A DNA stretch of 64,000 nt from Propionibacteriaceae bacterium. GTDB lineage: Bacteria > Actinomycetota > Actinomycetes > Propionibacteriales > Propionibacteriaceae. The stretch's first letter is position 1; each line of letters opens with the position of its first letter. Of the stretch, positions 18,605-27,833 are shown in pieces. The notes under the pieces are model-generated. The model was not told the origin of the DNA. It worked only from the letters and a program-made list of their open reading frames with translations, and did not search any database. The stretch covers positions 18,066 through 82,065 of the forward strand of contig JAPUEL010000032.1 in assembly GCA_027492545.1 (NCBI GenBank), read 5' to 3'. A program made the translations under genes and the position numbers.

Positions 18605-19405
18605 CTAGTCAGAACCGCAAACCTCCACGATGCGCGCCAGGATGACCGTGACGTTGTCCCTGCCCCCCTGCCCGTTCGCCCAGACGGTCAGCGCCTCCGC
18701 AAGGTCGCCCGGCCCCGTGGACCGTGGCGCCAACTCGGCCACCAGAGAGGCCAGCGCCTCCGGCTCGCTGGCGTAGTTCCACAGGCCGTCGCTGCACAGC
18801 AGCAGCCAGCCGGGGCCGTCGGGCCGGTAGCGCACCAGCGACGGGGTGGCGTCCGTGGACTGGCGCCCCAGCCATTTCGTGAGTGCGTGTGCCTGGATGG
18901 ACCGCTCCGCCTCGTCGCGCGACATGCCGAGCAGCATCCGGGCCTGTGCCATCGAGTCGTCGGTCGACAGCTGGTGGGCTGCGCCGTCGTCTCCCACCCA
19001 GTAGGCCCGTGAGTCACCGACGGAGCCCACGGTGATCGACCCGTCGTCGACGGCCGCGGCGATGAGGGTGCAGGCCGACGGCGCGTCATGGGCCGCCAGG
19101 ACGGCCTCGTTCGCGGCCGCGAACGCCCCGGCAAAGGCGTCCTCGACGCCGGCGCCGGCGGTGCGCTGGTCGAGGAGGGCCGCCACCACGGTGTCCGCGG
19201 CCACCATCGAGGCGCGCTCCGACCCCTGTGCCGTGCTCACGCCGTCGGCCACGGCGATCACGGCCGCGGGGTTGGGGCCGGTCCGGACGGCGATGGCCAG
19301 GGCGTCCTGGTTGGTGTGGTGACGGCGGCCGATGTCGCTGCAGCCGCCCACCCACGGGGCTGGCTCGCGGACGTAGTGGGCACGTGCCGTGGGCGGCTGG
19401 TCCAT
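18605..19405 (-). CDS. PP2C-family serine/threonine protein phosphatase
   Basis: 266 residues. PP2C metal-site motifs are in order: SDIGRRHHTNQDAL, VIAVADGVSTAQGSERAS, GSVGDSRAYWVGDDG, LLLCSDGLWNY and GGRDNVTVILARI. The usual DGMGGH in the second motif is replaced by DGVSTAQ, so the Asp is kept but the two Gly are not. No membrane helix is seen. The start ATG 19405 has GGAGG a few bases upstream; the longer frame to 19519 overlaps the LigD-like gene. Substrates cannot be predicted. Confidence 0.87.
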   Translation of the reverse strand: MDQPPTARAHYVREPAPWVGGCSDIGRRHHTNQDALAIAVRTGPNPAAVIAVADGVSTAQGSERASMVAADTVVAALLDQRTAGAGVEDAFAGAFAAANEAVLAAHDAPSACTLIAAAVDDGSITVGSVGDSRAYWVGDDGAAHQLSTDDSMAQARMLLGMSRDEAERSIQAHALTKWLGRQSTDATPSLVRYRPDGPGWLLLCSDGLWNYASEPEALASLVAELAPRSTGPGDLAEALTVWANGQGGRDNVTVILARIVEVCGSD

Positions 19406-19442
19406 GGGTCCTCCGTCCTGGCCTGAAGTTGGCACCATCTTG

Positions 19443-20381
19443 TCAGAACTCCGCCGGCAGGGCTGGGGACCCGGCGGTGGGGAGGCTGGCGGCGAAGAGG
19501 TCCCCGTGCAGCGCCACACGTTCGAGCATCTGGGAGGGGCTCACCCTGACCGGCGTGTCGGGCGTCAACGCGGCCACCTCCTCCCACGTGAGCGGCGTGG
19601 CCACCGACGGTGACTCGAGGCCCCGCACGGAGTACGCCGTGACGGTGTTGCGGGCGGCGAGGTTCTGGCCGTAGTCCACGAAGAGCAGATCCGTCCTGGC
19701 CTGCTTGCTCATGATCGCCACGAACTGCTTCGGATATCGCTGGGCGAGGTGCTGGGCCAGGGAGGCGGCGAACCCGTGGACCTGCGACGCGGGAGTGGGT
19801 TGGATCGGCACGCTCAGTTGAAGACCCTTGTTGCCGGAGCTCTTGGGATGGGCCTCGAGCCCGAGTTCCGCGAGGACCGTCGCCGCGAGGATCGCCCCCT
19901 TGGCGGAGTCCGCCGGGGTGACCCCCGGACCCGGATCGAGATCGACGACCAGCGTGGTGGCCCTCGGCTCGTCTGCTCCCGACAGCAGCAGCCCCTCCGG
20001 GGACGCGGTGGCGTCCTGGACGCGCCACTGGGGGGTGTGCAGCTCCACGGAGGCGAGGTTGGCCAGCCAGGCGAGATCCGCCCGGTGCCGGGCGGTGACG
20101 TAGCTGACGGTGCCGGCTGAGGTGGCCACGTCCGCCGTGGCCACCCAGGAGGGTGCACCGGGGGGCAGATTCTTCTCGTAGAACGACTCACCCGCGGTGC
20201 CATTGGGGAACCGCACCCTGGTGATCGCACGGTCCCGGAGATGGGGGAGCATCGTGTCGGCGATGCCCACGTAATAGGCGATCAGCTCGCCCTTGGTGAA
20301 CCCGGACGGGAACAGTGGCTTGTCCAGGTTGCTCAAGGTCAGCACCAGGCCGTCGATCTCGGTGGCGATGCGCTCACTCAT
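19443..20381 (-). CDS. Standalone LigD-type primase-polymerase
   Basis: 312 residues matching the polymerase (PolDom) of LigD: LSNLDKPLFPSGFTKGELIAYY, TRVRFPNG, FYEKNLP..APSW, the LVVDLDPGPGV catalytic Asp pair, SGNKGLQLSVPI and RTDLLFVDYGQN. PolDoms fill gaps at broken ends during non-homologous end-joining. No ligase or nuclease domain is attached. Ku is 5 kb away. A GGAGG site lies about 6 bases upstream of ATG 20381. The start is divergent from adnA with 79 bases between. Confidence 0.93.
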   Translation of the reverse strand: MSERIATEIDGLVLTLSNLDKPLFPSGFTKGELIAYYVGIADTMLPHLRDRAITRVRFPNGTAGESFYEKNLPPGAPSWVATADVATSAGTVSYVTARHRADLAWLANLASVELHTPQWRVQDATASPEGLLLSGADEPRATTLVVDLDPGPGVTPADSAKGAILAATVLAELGLEAHPKSSGNKGLQLSVPIQPTPASQVHGFAASLAQHLAQRYPKQFVAIMSKQARTDLLFVDYGQNLAARNTVTAYSVRGLESPSVATPLTWEEVAALTPDTPVRVSPSQMLERVALHGDLFAASLPTAGSPALPAEF

Positions 20382-20460
20382 GCGGTCTCCTCCCGGGCAC
20401 AGGCCTCAGCTTGCCACGCCACGTGTGGAATTGTCGCAGCCACCTGGTTGCATAGGACCC

Positions 20461-23400
20461 ATGCACTACCGGGTCCTGCCGTCACCGCCCGCCGAGACGT
20501 TCGACCTGAGCCCCGAGCAGGACGCGGCCGCCACGCCGGCGCGCGGGGTCACCGTCGTGTTCGGCGGACCGGGCACAGGCAAGACCGCCGTCCTGGCGGC
20601 CGCCGCCGCCAGGCGCGTCTCGTCCGGCAGCATCCTCGAGCGGATCATCGTTCTCTCCCACTCGCGCGCCGCGGCGCAGCAGGTCAGGCGCCAGATCAGC
20701 CGCCAGCTGGACCGGGCGCAGACATCCCCCCAGGTGACCACCATCCACGGCCTCTCCCTCGGCCTCCTGAGGCGCTACTGGCCGCATGAGTCCAGCCCCT
20801 GGCGGCTGCTGCGCGCCCCCGAGCAGGAGCGGCGCATCCGGGAGCTGCTGGCTGGCATGCCCCCGGAGGCCTGGCCGCAGGAGGTCAGGGCCGCGCTCGG
20901 CACCAGGGCCTTCTCGCGCCAGTTGCGCGAGGTTCTCGCCCGCACCCGGCAGCTGTCGATGGATCCGGAGGTGCTCACCGCGCACGCCTACGCCGCGGGC
21001 GATGAGCTCTTCGCGGCCACCGCACGCTTCGTCGAGGAGTACCTCACCGTGGGGGACTTCTCCGGCACGCTGGACTACGCCGAGCTGGTGTATCGCAGCC
21101 GGCTGCTGCTCACGGAGCCCGGTGTCGCGGCAGGGGTCACCGCCGCCTTCGACGCGGTGCTCGTCGACGATGTGCACGAGGCCGATCCTGCCCAGGTCGG
21201 CCTCCTGGCGGACCTGGCCGCGCTCGGCCTTCCCCTACTCGCGCTCGGGGACCCGCAGCAACGAATCGGCGGGTTCCGCGGCGCCAGCCCGACGGCGCTG
21301 GCGGACCTGGCCGCCCTGCCTGGGGCCCGGACCATCACACTGGAGCAGGGGTACCGGGCCTCTACCGTCGTGGCGGACTCCCTGGGGCGGTTGAGCCAGC
21401 GGATCGAGGCAAGGCTGGCGCCCCCGTCGCCTCAGCCGCCGCGGGCGGGGGGTGAGGTCCGTGCCCGGGTCTTCGACGACGTGTCCGCCGAGCTCGCGCA
21501 CGTCGCGGCCGAGTTGCGTCACGCGGTGGCCGTGGAGGGGTGCGCGTGGTCGGACCTCGCGGTCGTGGCCAGGGCGGGGCGCGCGCAGCTCAGCGCCGTC
21601 GCCGGTGAACTGGTCAGGTTGGGGGTCCCGGTGGACGTGTCCGGCGATGAGATCGCCTTGGCTGAGCACCCGGCCGTCGCCACGATGCTGCTCGCACTGG
21701 CCGTCGCGGCCCGACCAACCGGCCCGGAGGCGGACGAGGCGCGCCTCCTGATGTCGTCGCCGCTGTGCGGGCTCGACGGCGTGGCCCAGCGGCGCCTGGG
21801 GCGGGCCCTGCTGGCCCGCCACCGGAGCCTGGGCACCTCTGTCGCCCTGCTCGGCCGATGCCTCTCGGAGCCGGCGCTGCTGGACGGCATCGCGACGGAG
21901 GAGGCGGACGCCGGCCGGGATCTGGCGGCGCTACTGGCGAAGGTCCGTGCTGCGCTGGCCGGCGGGGCGGAGGTGCAGGAGGCATTGTGGGCGCTGTGGG
22001 ACGGCACACCCTGGCCCACGCGGTTGCGGGAGCGGGCGCTCCGGGGGTCCAGGCGGGCGGACGCGGACCTGGACGCCATCGTCGAGGTCTTCGACCTGGC
22101 GGCGAGGCATGAGGATCTCCGGGGTGCCGCCGGCGCGGAGACGTTTCTCAGGGAGGTGTCGGGGCAGGAGATCCCGGCCGACACCGGGCGGGAACTCACG
22201 GTGGGCGGTCGGGGTGTTCGGGTTGTCACAGCCCACCGGACCCGCGGGCTGGAATGGGAGCGCGTCTGGGTGGTCGGGGCGCAGGAGGGCCTCTGGCCGC
22301 GGCTGACGCGTCCCGGGCTGCTGCTGGACGCCGAGCGGTTGGGGGCCGAACAGCTGGCCCCGCAGGGAACCGCACCGCAGCTCGCGAGCGAGCGTCGGCT
22401 CTTCTACGTGGCCTGCTCCCGCGCACGGCGCTCACTGCGCGTCAGCGGGGTGCAGGGAGTCGACGGCGAGGGGGGCCGGCCGTCGAGGTTCCTGGGCGAG
22501 CTCGGCGTCGAGGTCGAGCGGGCCTACGGCCGGCCGGGCAAGTTGCTGTCCGTGTCCGCGCTCGTCGGGGACCTCCGCCGGGCTCTGGAGGACGAGGCCT
22601 CATCGCCGGGGCTGCGCCGCGCGGCGGCTCTCCGTCTGGCGGACCTGGCGGCAGTGGTCCAGGCCGACGGCTCGCGTGCCTTCCCCGGCGCGGACCCGGC
22701 GCACTGGTGGGGGATCGCCGGAAGCACCTCGGGCTCCGCCGTGCCGTCCGGGCCGGTCGTCATCACCGGCTCGTCGCTGGAGACACTGCTGCAGTGCCCG
22801 CGGCGATGGTTCCTGACCAGGCGGGCGAAGGCCGACACGGGCAGGGTCTCCAAGGCCTCCGTCGGCGATGTGGTGCACCTTCTGGCCAAGCACGCGGCCA
22901 CCGAGCACCTCACGGCGGACCAGATGCGGGCGAAGCTCGACGACGTGTGGGCCCGGATCCCCTTCGAGACCGAGTGGCTCTCAGCCACCGAGCGCACCGA
23001 GATCGACCAGGCCGTCGAAAGGTTCGCGGCGTACCACGAGCACAACCCCAACGAGTTGCTGGCGGTCGAGCGTCGGTTCCGGGTGCCGGTCACGGTCGCC
23101 GGCCGCGAGGTGGTCCTGGACGGCACGGTGGACCGGCTGGAGCGCCAACCCGACGGGCGCCTCCGTGTCGTCGATGTGAAGACGGGGCGCCGGGTCCTCC
23201 GGGAGGCGGAGGTCGCCGACCACGCCCAGCTCGGCATCTATCAGCTCGCCGCTTCGCTGGGCGCCTTCGACGACCTGGCTCCGGGGGCCCGGGCGGTCGC
23301 GGCCCCGGCCCTGCTGTTCCTCCGCGACGGCGAGGCCCTGCCCACCGTCGTCGCGCAGCCGTCGATCGAGGACGCCCCGGCCCTCCCTGGCGAGGATCTC

Positions 23401-23556
23401 GCGGTGGGTCCCACCTGGGTCCACGACAGGATCGCCACGGGCGTGGACATCATCAGGGAGGGCCGCTTCGACGCCATGGAGTGCGACGCCTGCCGGTTCT
23501 GCGCCTTCGCCACGTCCTGCCCGGCCCTGGGCCCACGCACGGGGGCCCAGCGGTGA
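20461..23556 (+). CDS. adnA: AdnA-type helicase-nuclease subunit
   Basis: 1031 residues. Superfamily 1 (UvrD/Rep-like) motor with Walker A FGGPGTGKTA near residue 36, then motif II/III equivalents (VLVDDVHEADPAQ; LALGDPQQRI) and VVTAHRTRGLEW. The C-terminal RecB-type nuclease has VVLDGTVDRLE...VVDVKTG and Fe-S cysteines (LLQCPRR and CDACRFCAFATSC). It pairs with AdnB to resect double-strand ends. ATG 20461 starts just before the conserved FDLSPEQ motif; the frame further upstream overlaps the LigD-like gene. The stop overlaps the adnB start. Confidence 0.92.
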   Translation: MHYRVLPSPPAETFDLSPEQDAAATPARGVTVVFGGPGTGKTAVLAAAAARRVSSGSILERIIVLSHSRAAAQQVRRQISRQLDRAQTSPQVTTIHGLSLGLLRRYWPHESSPWRLLRAPEQERRIRELLAGMPPEAWPQEVRAALGTRAFSRQLREVLARTRQLSMDPEVLTAHAYAAGDELFAATARFVEEYLTVGDFSGTLDYAELVYRSRLLLTEPGVAAGVTAAFDAVLVDDVHEADPAQVGLLADLAALGLPLLALGDPQQRIGGFRGASPTALADLAALPGARTITLEQGYRASTVVADSLGRLSQRIEARLAPPSPQPPRAGGEVRARVFDDVSAELAHVAAELRHAVAVEGCAWSDLAVVARAGRAQLSAVAGELVRLGVPVDVSGDEIALAEHPAVATMLLALAVAARPTGPEADEARLLMSSPLCGLDGVAQRRLGRALLARHRSLGTSVALLGRCLSEPALLDGIATEEADAGRDLAALLAKVRAALAGGAEVQEALWALWDGTPWPTRLRERALRGSRRADADLDAIVEVFDLAARHEDLRGAAGAETFLREVSGQEIPADTGRELTVGGRGVRVVTAHRTRGLEWERVWVVGAQEGLWPRLTRPGLLLDAERLGAEQLAPQGTAPQLASERRLFYVACSRARRSLRVSGVQGVDGEGGRPSRFLGELGVEVERAYGRPGKLLSVSALVGDLRRALEDEASSPGLRRAAALRLADLAAVVQADGSRAFPGADPAHWWGIAGSTSGSAVPSGPVVITGSSLETLLQCPRRWFLTRRAKADTGRVSKASVGDVVHLLAKHAATEHLTADQMRAKLDDVWARIPFETEWLSATERTEIDQAVERFAAYHEHNPNELLAVERRFRVPVTVAGREVVLDGTVDRLERQPDGRLRVVDVKTGRRVLREAEVADHAQLGIYQLAASLGAFDDLAPGARAVAAPALLFLRDGEALPTVVAQPSIEDAPALPGEDLAVGPTWVHDRIATGVDIIREGRFDAMECDACRFCAFATSCPALGPRTGAQR

Positions 23557-26500
23557 GCGTCATTGCCCTCCGTCGGCAGCTGCTCTCGTCGCCGGACCAG
23601 CTGATCGACGCGCTGCAGATCCCCTTCTCACCCGAGCAGCTGGAGGCGATCACCGCTCCGCTCGAGCCGGCCGTGATCATCGCCGGTGCAGGCAGCGGCA
23701 AGACCACCGTGATGGCCGCGCGGGTCGTCTGGCTGGTGGGCACCGGCCAGGTGCGCCCGGAGGAGATCCTCGGGCTGACCTTCACCCGGAAGGCGGCGGC
23801 CGAGCTCGGCACCCGGGTCGCGGCCGCCCTGGACAGGGCCGGTGTCCTCACCGGACTGGAGGGGGAGGGGGCGGAGCTGGTGATGACCTACGACTCGTTC
23901 GCCGCCCGGCTGGTCAGTGAGTTCGGGCTGAGGATCGGGATCGACCGGGATCCCGTCATGGTCACGGGGGCGAGTCGTTTCCGGCTCGCCACCCGCGTGG
24001 TCGCCAACGCCCCGGGGCCGTTCCACAGCATCAGCAGGCTCAGCCACCACTCCATCCCGGAGCGCGTGCTCGCGCTGGATGCAGAGATGCAGTCGCACCT
24101 GGTGTCCGAGGAGAAGGTCCTCCTGGAGTGCGAGCGCGCCGAGCGCCGCTTCGCCGAGGCTCCCCTGTACCGCGGCAAGACGATGCGCGACGTGGAGAAG
24201 GCGCTTGACGCCACGGCCGAGCGGCGAGAACTCCTGCAGCTCGTCACGGCGTACCAGGAGTTGAAGCAGCGTCTGGGCGTGGTGGAGTTCGCCGATCAGC
24301 TCCGGGAGGCGGTCCGCCTCGTCACGACCGTCCCCTCCGTGGGCGAGGAACTGCGCCGGCGCTTCCGGGTGGTGCTGCTCGACGAGTACCAGGACACCTC
24401 GTCGGCCCAGGCTCGCCTGCTCCGCGAGCTGTTCACCGGCTCCCCGTTCGGTGAGGCGATGGGCTTCCCCGTCACGGCGGTCGGGGACCCGTACCAGGCC
24501 ATCTACGGATGGCGGGGCGCCGCCTCCGGCAACATCCTCGAGTTCCCGATGCAGTTCCGCCGCAGCGACGGCGCCCCCGCCGCGCGGTACACCCTCAGTG
24601 TCAACCGCCGCAGCGGGCAGCGCATCCTGGACGTCGGCAATGCGCTGGCGCGCGATCTCGCGGCCGCACCAGGGGAGAGCGGCGTTCAGCTGCGCGCCCC
24701 GGAGGGGGCCCCGTCGGGCTTGGTGGCCGCGGCCACGTTCGACACCTTCCGCGACGAGGTGGACTGGATCGCCGAGTCGCTGGTCGCCAGGCACGAGACG
24801 GGCACCGCCTGGGCCGAGCTGGCCATCCTGGTGCGCCGCAACGCGCTGCTCGCCCCGCTGTTCGAGGCGCTGCGGGATCGTGACGTGCCAGTCGAGATCG
24901 TCGGGCTGGGGGGCCTGCTCGCGCTGCCCGAGATCGCCCCGATCGTGGCCACCCTCCGGGTGATCGACGATGTCGCGGCCAACCCCGCCGTCGCGGCCCT
25001 CCTGTCCGGCCCGCGCTGGCAGCTGGGCCTCGCGGATCTGGAACTGCTGGGGGAGAGGGCCAGGCGCCTCGCGGCGGCCCCCACCCACGCCTCCGACATG
25101 GACGAGGCCCTGGTGTCCGCGGTCACCCAGGCGGATCCCGGCGAGACGGTGTGCCTGCTCGACGCCGTCGCGGACCCTGGCGACCTCCCCTTCACGGAGG
25201 GCGCCCGTGATCGGCTCAGGCGGTTCCACCTGGAGGTGGCCGAACTGAGGCGGCACTCGGCCGAGCCGGTGGCGGACCTCGTTACCCGGGTCATCTCAAC
25301 CCTGGGCCTGGAGTCGGAGCTGATCGCCTCCGGCGCGCAGACGAGTCAGGTGGCCCGGTTCGTGGCCGAGGTGGCGGGGTACACCGACGTCGACGGAGAC
25401 GGCAGCCTGGGCGGTCTCCTGGCCTACCTGGACGCCGAGGAGGACTTCGGGGAGGGCCTCCAACAGGCGGTGCCCAGCGAGGCGGACTCGGTCAAGCTCC
25501 TCACCGTCCATCGGGCGAAGGGCCTCGAGTGGGACACGGTCTTCCTTCCGAGCCTGGTGGACAAGGTGTTCCCGTCGGAGCCCAGATCAGGGATCTGGCC
25601 CACCCGAGCCGAGACCCTCCCCGCCCCGCTGAGGGGGGACGCATCGAGCATCCCGCAGCTGCGCGACTACACCAAGAACGGTCTTGGCTCCTACCGGGAG
25701 GCCAGCAGGGTGGACCACCGCCTGGCAGAGGACCGCCTTGCCTACGTGGCCGCCACCCGGGCGAAGCAGCTTCTGGTGGCCTCCAGCCACGTGTGGACAC
25801 CCGGCAACGTGCGGCCGCGGACCGAGTCGCCGTACTTCACGGTGCTGCGTGAGGCGGCGGAGGCCGCGCGGTGCTATCTCGACGAGGCCACCCGGGGCAC
25901 CGACACCAACCCGGTTCCGGCCGTGCCGGGTCGTGCCGCCTGGCCGGCGGCGCTCGACGCAGACGTCGTCGCGGCGCGGGCCGCGGCGGCCCAGCTGGTG
26001 ACGCAGGCCGTCTCAATGATCGGTGCCGATGCCGCGGAGCGCACCGGATGGGTGTGGGAGTCCGGGCTCCTCACCCCGGACGAGGAGGCGCGCATCTCGT
26101 CCTGGGACGAGAGCACTCGGCACCTGGCCGCACTCGCCGGCCGGCGTGGGGGTCGCGAAGTGGTCCTGCCGGAGGGGCTCTCCGCCACGGCTCTGATGTC
26201 GCTGCGTCGGGACCCGTCCGGGTTCGCCGCCTCCCTCCTGCGGCCCATGCCGAGGCCCCCGTCGATGGCGGCCAGAGTGGGGGACCGGTTCCACGCCTGG
26301 GTGCAGCGGCGCTTCGAGCTCCCCGCGGCACTCGAAGAGGTCGAAGCAGAGGGGGCCGCCGACCCGGCCCAACTGGGGCCGCTCATCGCGGCCTTCGAGG
26401 CCGGGCGCTTCGCCGATCGCGCGCCCCTGGGCGTCGAGGTGCCCTTCGTCATGTCGTGGGGGTCGCAGGTGCTCCGGGGGCGGATCGACGCGGTCTACGC

Positions 26501-26729
26501 GTGGGACCGCGACGGGGTGGACTACCTCGTCGTCGACTGGAAGACCTCCGCCCGCCGGGCGGACCCGCTTCAGCTGGCGGTCTACCGCCAGGCCTGGGCG
26601 CAGGCGCGGGGCGTGGATCCGGCCAGGGTTGGCGCCGCGTTCTACCATGTCCTGGCAGACGAGTTGCGCCTCGTGGACGCCCCGGCGTCCCTGATCGACG
26701 ATGCGCTGAAGGCGGGAGTGGAGACATGA
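23553..26729 (+). CDS. adnB: AdnB-type helicase-nuclease subunit
   Basis: 1058 residues. Walker A IIAGAGSGKTTVM near residue 45, LTFTRKAAAEL, DEYQDTS, AVGDPYQAIYGWRG, LLTVHRAKGLEWDTVFLP and a C-terminal RecB-like nuclease (RGRIDAVY...YLVVDWKTS). It is the leading motor of the AdnAB complex in mycobacteria. The GTG start overlaps the adnA stop (GTGA); the longer open frame back to 22254 is a shadow over adnA. The end overlaps nudC by ATGA, so all three genes are coupled. Confidence 0.93.
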   Translation: MSVIALRRQLLSSPDQLIDALQIPFSPEQLEAITAPLEPAVIIAGAGSGKTTVMAARVVWLVGTGQVRPEEILGLTFTRKAAAELGTRVAAALDRAGVLTGLEGEGAELVMTYDSFAARLVSEFGLRIGIDRDPVMVTGASRFRLATRVVANAPGPFHSISRLSHHSIPERVLALDAEMQSHLVSEEKVLLECERAERRFAEAPLYRGKTMRDVEKALDATAERRELLQLVTAYQELKQRLGVVEFADQLREAVRLVTTVPSVGEELRRRFRVVLLDEYQDTSSAQARLLRELFTGSPFGEAMGFPVTAVGDPYQAIYGWRGAASGNILEFPMQFRRSDGAPAARYTLSVNRRSGQRILDVGNALARDLAAAPGESGVQLRAPEGAPSGLVAAATFDTFRDEVDWIAESLVARHETGTAWAELAILVRRNALLAPLFEALRDRDVPVEIVGLGGLLALPEIAPIVATLRVIDDVAANPAVAALLSGPRWQLGLADLELLGERARRLAAAPTHASDMDEALVSAVTQADPGETVCLLDAVADPGDLPFTEGARDRLRRFHLEVAELRRHSAEPVADLVTRVISTLGLESELIASGAQTSQVARFVAEVAGYTDVDGDGSLGGLLAYLDAEEDFGEGLQQAVPSEADSVKLLTVHRAKGLEWDTVFLPSLVDKVFPSEPRSGIWPTRAETLPAPLRGDASSIPQLRDYTKNGLGSYREASRVDHRLAEDRLAYVAATRAKQLLVASSHVWTPGNVRPRTESPYFTVLREAAEAARCYLDEATRGTDTNPVPAVPGRAAWPAALDADVVAARAAAAQLVTQAVSMIGADAAERTGWVWESGLLTPDEEARISSWDESTRHLAALAGRRGGREVVLPEGLSATALMSLRRDPSGFAASLLRPMPRPPSMAARVGDRFHAWVQRRFELPAALEEVEAEGAADPAQLGPLIAAFEAGRFADRAPLGVEVPFVMSWGSQVLRGRIDAVYAWDRDGVDYLVVDWKTSARRADPLQLAVYRQAWAQARGVDPARVGAAFYHVLADELRLVDAPASLIDDALKAGVET

Positions 26730-27559
26730 CGAACCACTGGAGCGTGCCGTCGGGCCTGGATCGCGCAGCCATCGCCCGCAGTGAGGCGGACGTCCACGCC
26801 TCGTGGGCGACGGCTGTGGTGCTCGAGGTCGACTCGGACGGCAACGTGGCCGCGCGCAACGGGCGTCCCCTCCCGCTGACCCAGCCAGGGCTCCGCCGGC
26901 CGGAGGACATCCTCCTCGGCTGGTTCCAGGGCCGGCCCTGGTTCGCCCGGCCCGCCCAGCTCCTGGACGGCGAGACCTTGGGCTGGCGGGACGTGGACCC
27001 GGCGGATTACGACCCCCTCGCAGCGGCCGTCGCGCTGACCAGGTGGCACCTCCAGGCCCCGGCCTGCGAGCGCTGTGGGTCTCCCACGCGCCCCGACCAG
27101 GCGGGCGCGCGGCGCGTCTGCGACGGGTGCGGGGCCCTGGCCTTCCCCCGCATAGACCCGTGCGTGATCGTCGCCATCACGGACCCCCAGGACCGCCTGC
27201 TCCTGGCACGTCAGCAGCAGTGGCAGGCGCGGCGCGTCTCGATCGTCGCCGGGTTCATCGAGGCGGGCGAATCAGCCGAGCAGGCATGCCACAGGGAGGC
27301 CGGGGAGGAGGTCGGCGTGGTCCTTGAACGGCTGGAGTACGTCTCCAGCCAGCCCTGGCCGATGCCCCGCTCGCTGATGCTCGGCTTCAACGGCCGCGCG
27401 GCGGACTCCCGGATACGCGTCGACGGCGACGAGATCGTCGAGGGTGCGTACTACACCCGCGCGGATCTCGCCGCCGCCGTCGGGTCCGGTGACGTGACGC
27501 TCCCAGGCAGGGCGTCGATCGCCCGCCACCTGATCGAGCGGTGGTTGGCTACCGGCTGA
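26726..27559 (+). CDS. nudC: NAD(+) diphosphatase NudC
   Basis: 277 residues. A zinc ribbon CERCGSPTRPDQ...CDGCG lies at about residues 113-135, followed by the Nudix box GFIEAGESAEQACHREAGEEVG and the NADH-pyrophosphatase marker SQPWPMPRSLMLGF. It cleaves NAD(H) and removes NAD caps from RNA. It is the third gene of the adnA-adnB-nudC operon, starting in the adnB stop codon. Its 3' end overlaps the convergent DUF7455 gene by 11 bases. Confidence 0.95.
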   Translation: MTNHWSVPSGLDRAAIARSEADVHASWATAVVLEVDSDGNVAARNGRPLPLTQPGLRRPEDILLGWFQGRPWFARPAQLLDGETLGWRDVDPADYDPLAAAVALTRWHLQAPACERCGSPTRPDQAGARRVCDGCGALAFPRIDPCVIVAITDPQDRLLLARQQQWQARRVSIVAGFIEAGESAEQACHREAGEEVGVVLERLEYVSSQPWPMPRSLMLGFNGRAADSRIRVDGDEIVEGAYYTRADLAAAVGSGDVTLPGRASIARHLIERWLATG

Positions 27560-27746
27560 GCCTGTCCGTCTCGTCCTGGATCCTGCTGGCCACTTCGGTC
27601 AGCTTCTCCCGGTGCTGAGTCGCGTGGTGCGCGCAGAACAGCAACTCGCCACCGGAACGCAGGAAGACGCGGAGATATGCCTGCGCACCGCAACGATCGC
27701 ATCTGTCGATCGCGGTGAGCGTCGGGTCCATGGTTACTTCAGTCAT
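27549..27746 (-). CDS. DUF7455 small zinc-finger-like protein
   Basis: 65 residues with CDRCGAQAYLRVFLRSGGELLFCAHHATQH, a CxxC...CxxH arrangement that could bind one zinc. Conserved in actinobacteria next to the topoisomerase IV subunit B gene; function unknown. ATG 27746 has GAGGAG about 9 bases before it. The longer frame to 28205 is a shadow of parE. An ECF-sigma-like promoter lies upstream. Confidence 0.85.
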   Translation of the reverse strand: MTEVTMDPTLTAIDRCDRCGAQAYLRVFLRSGGELLFCAHHATQHREKLTEVASRIQDETDRLSR

Positions 27747-27781
27747 CGTGGGCTCCTCACCTTTCTGCTTCTTGGTAGTCA

Positions 27782-27807
27782 AACGTAGCGGGCCTCCACA
27801 ATGTTCC
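27782..27807 (-). promoter_or_regulatory. ECF-sigma-like promoter (SigE/SigH type) of the DUF7455 gene
   Basis: Minus strand GGGAAC, with GGAAC at 27807-27803, then 18 bases, then GTT at 27784-27782 (in CGTT). This matches the GGAAC-N18-GTT form used by SigE/SigH/SigR-type factors. It predicts a leader of about 30 bases. Confidence 0.5.
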
Positions 27808-27821
27808 CTGTGAGGCGTGGG

Positions 27822-27827
27822 TAATCT
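27822..27827 (+). promoter_or_regulatory. -10 box of parE (leaderless pattern)
   Basis: TAATCT, then 6 bases, then GTG 27834. Confidence 0.5.
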
Positions 27828-27833
27828 GGGCCG

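Noticed and set aside
22254..23552. Extension of adnB to 1491 residues
   Set aside because: It runs inside adnA in another frame with Arg/Gly-rich nonsense; the GTGA overlap at 23553 gives a normal AdnB.
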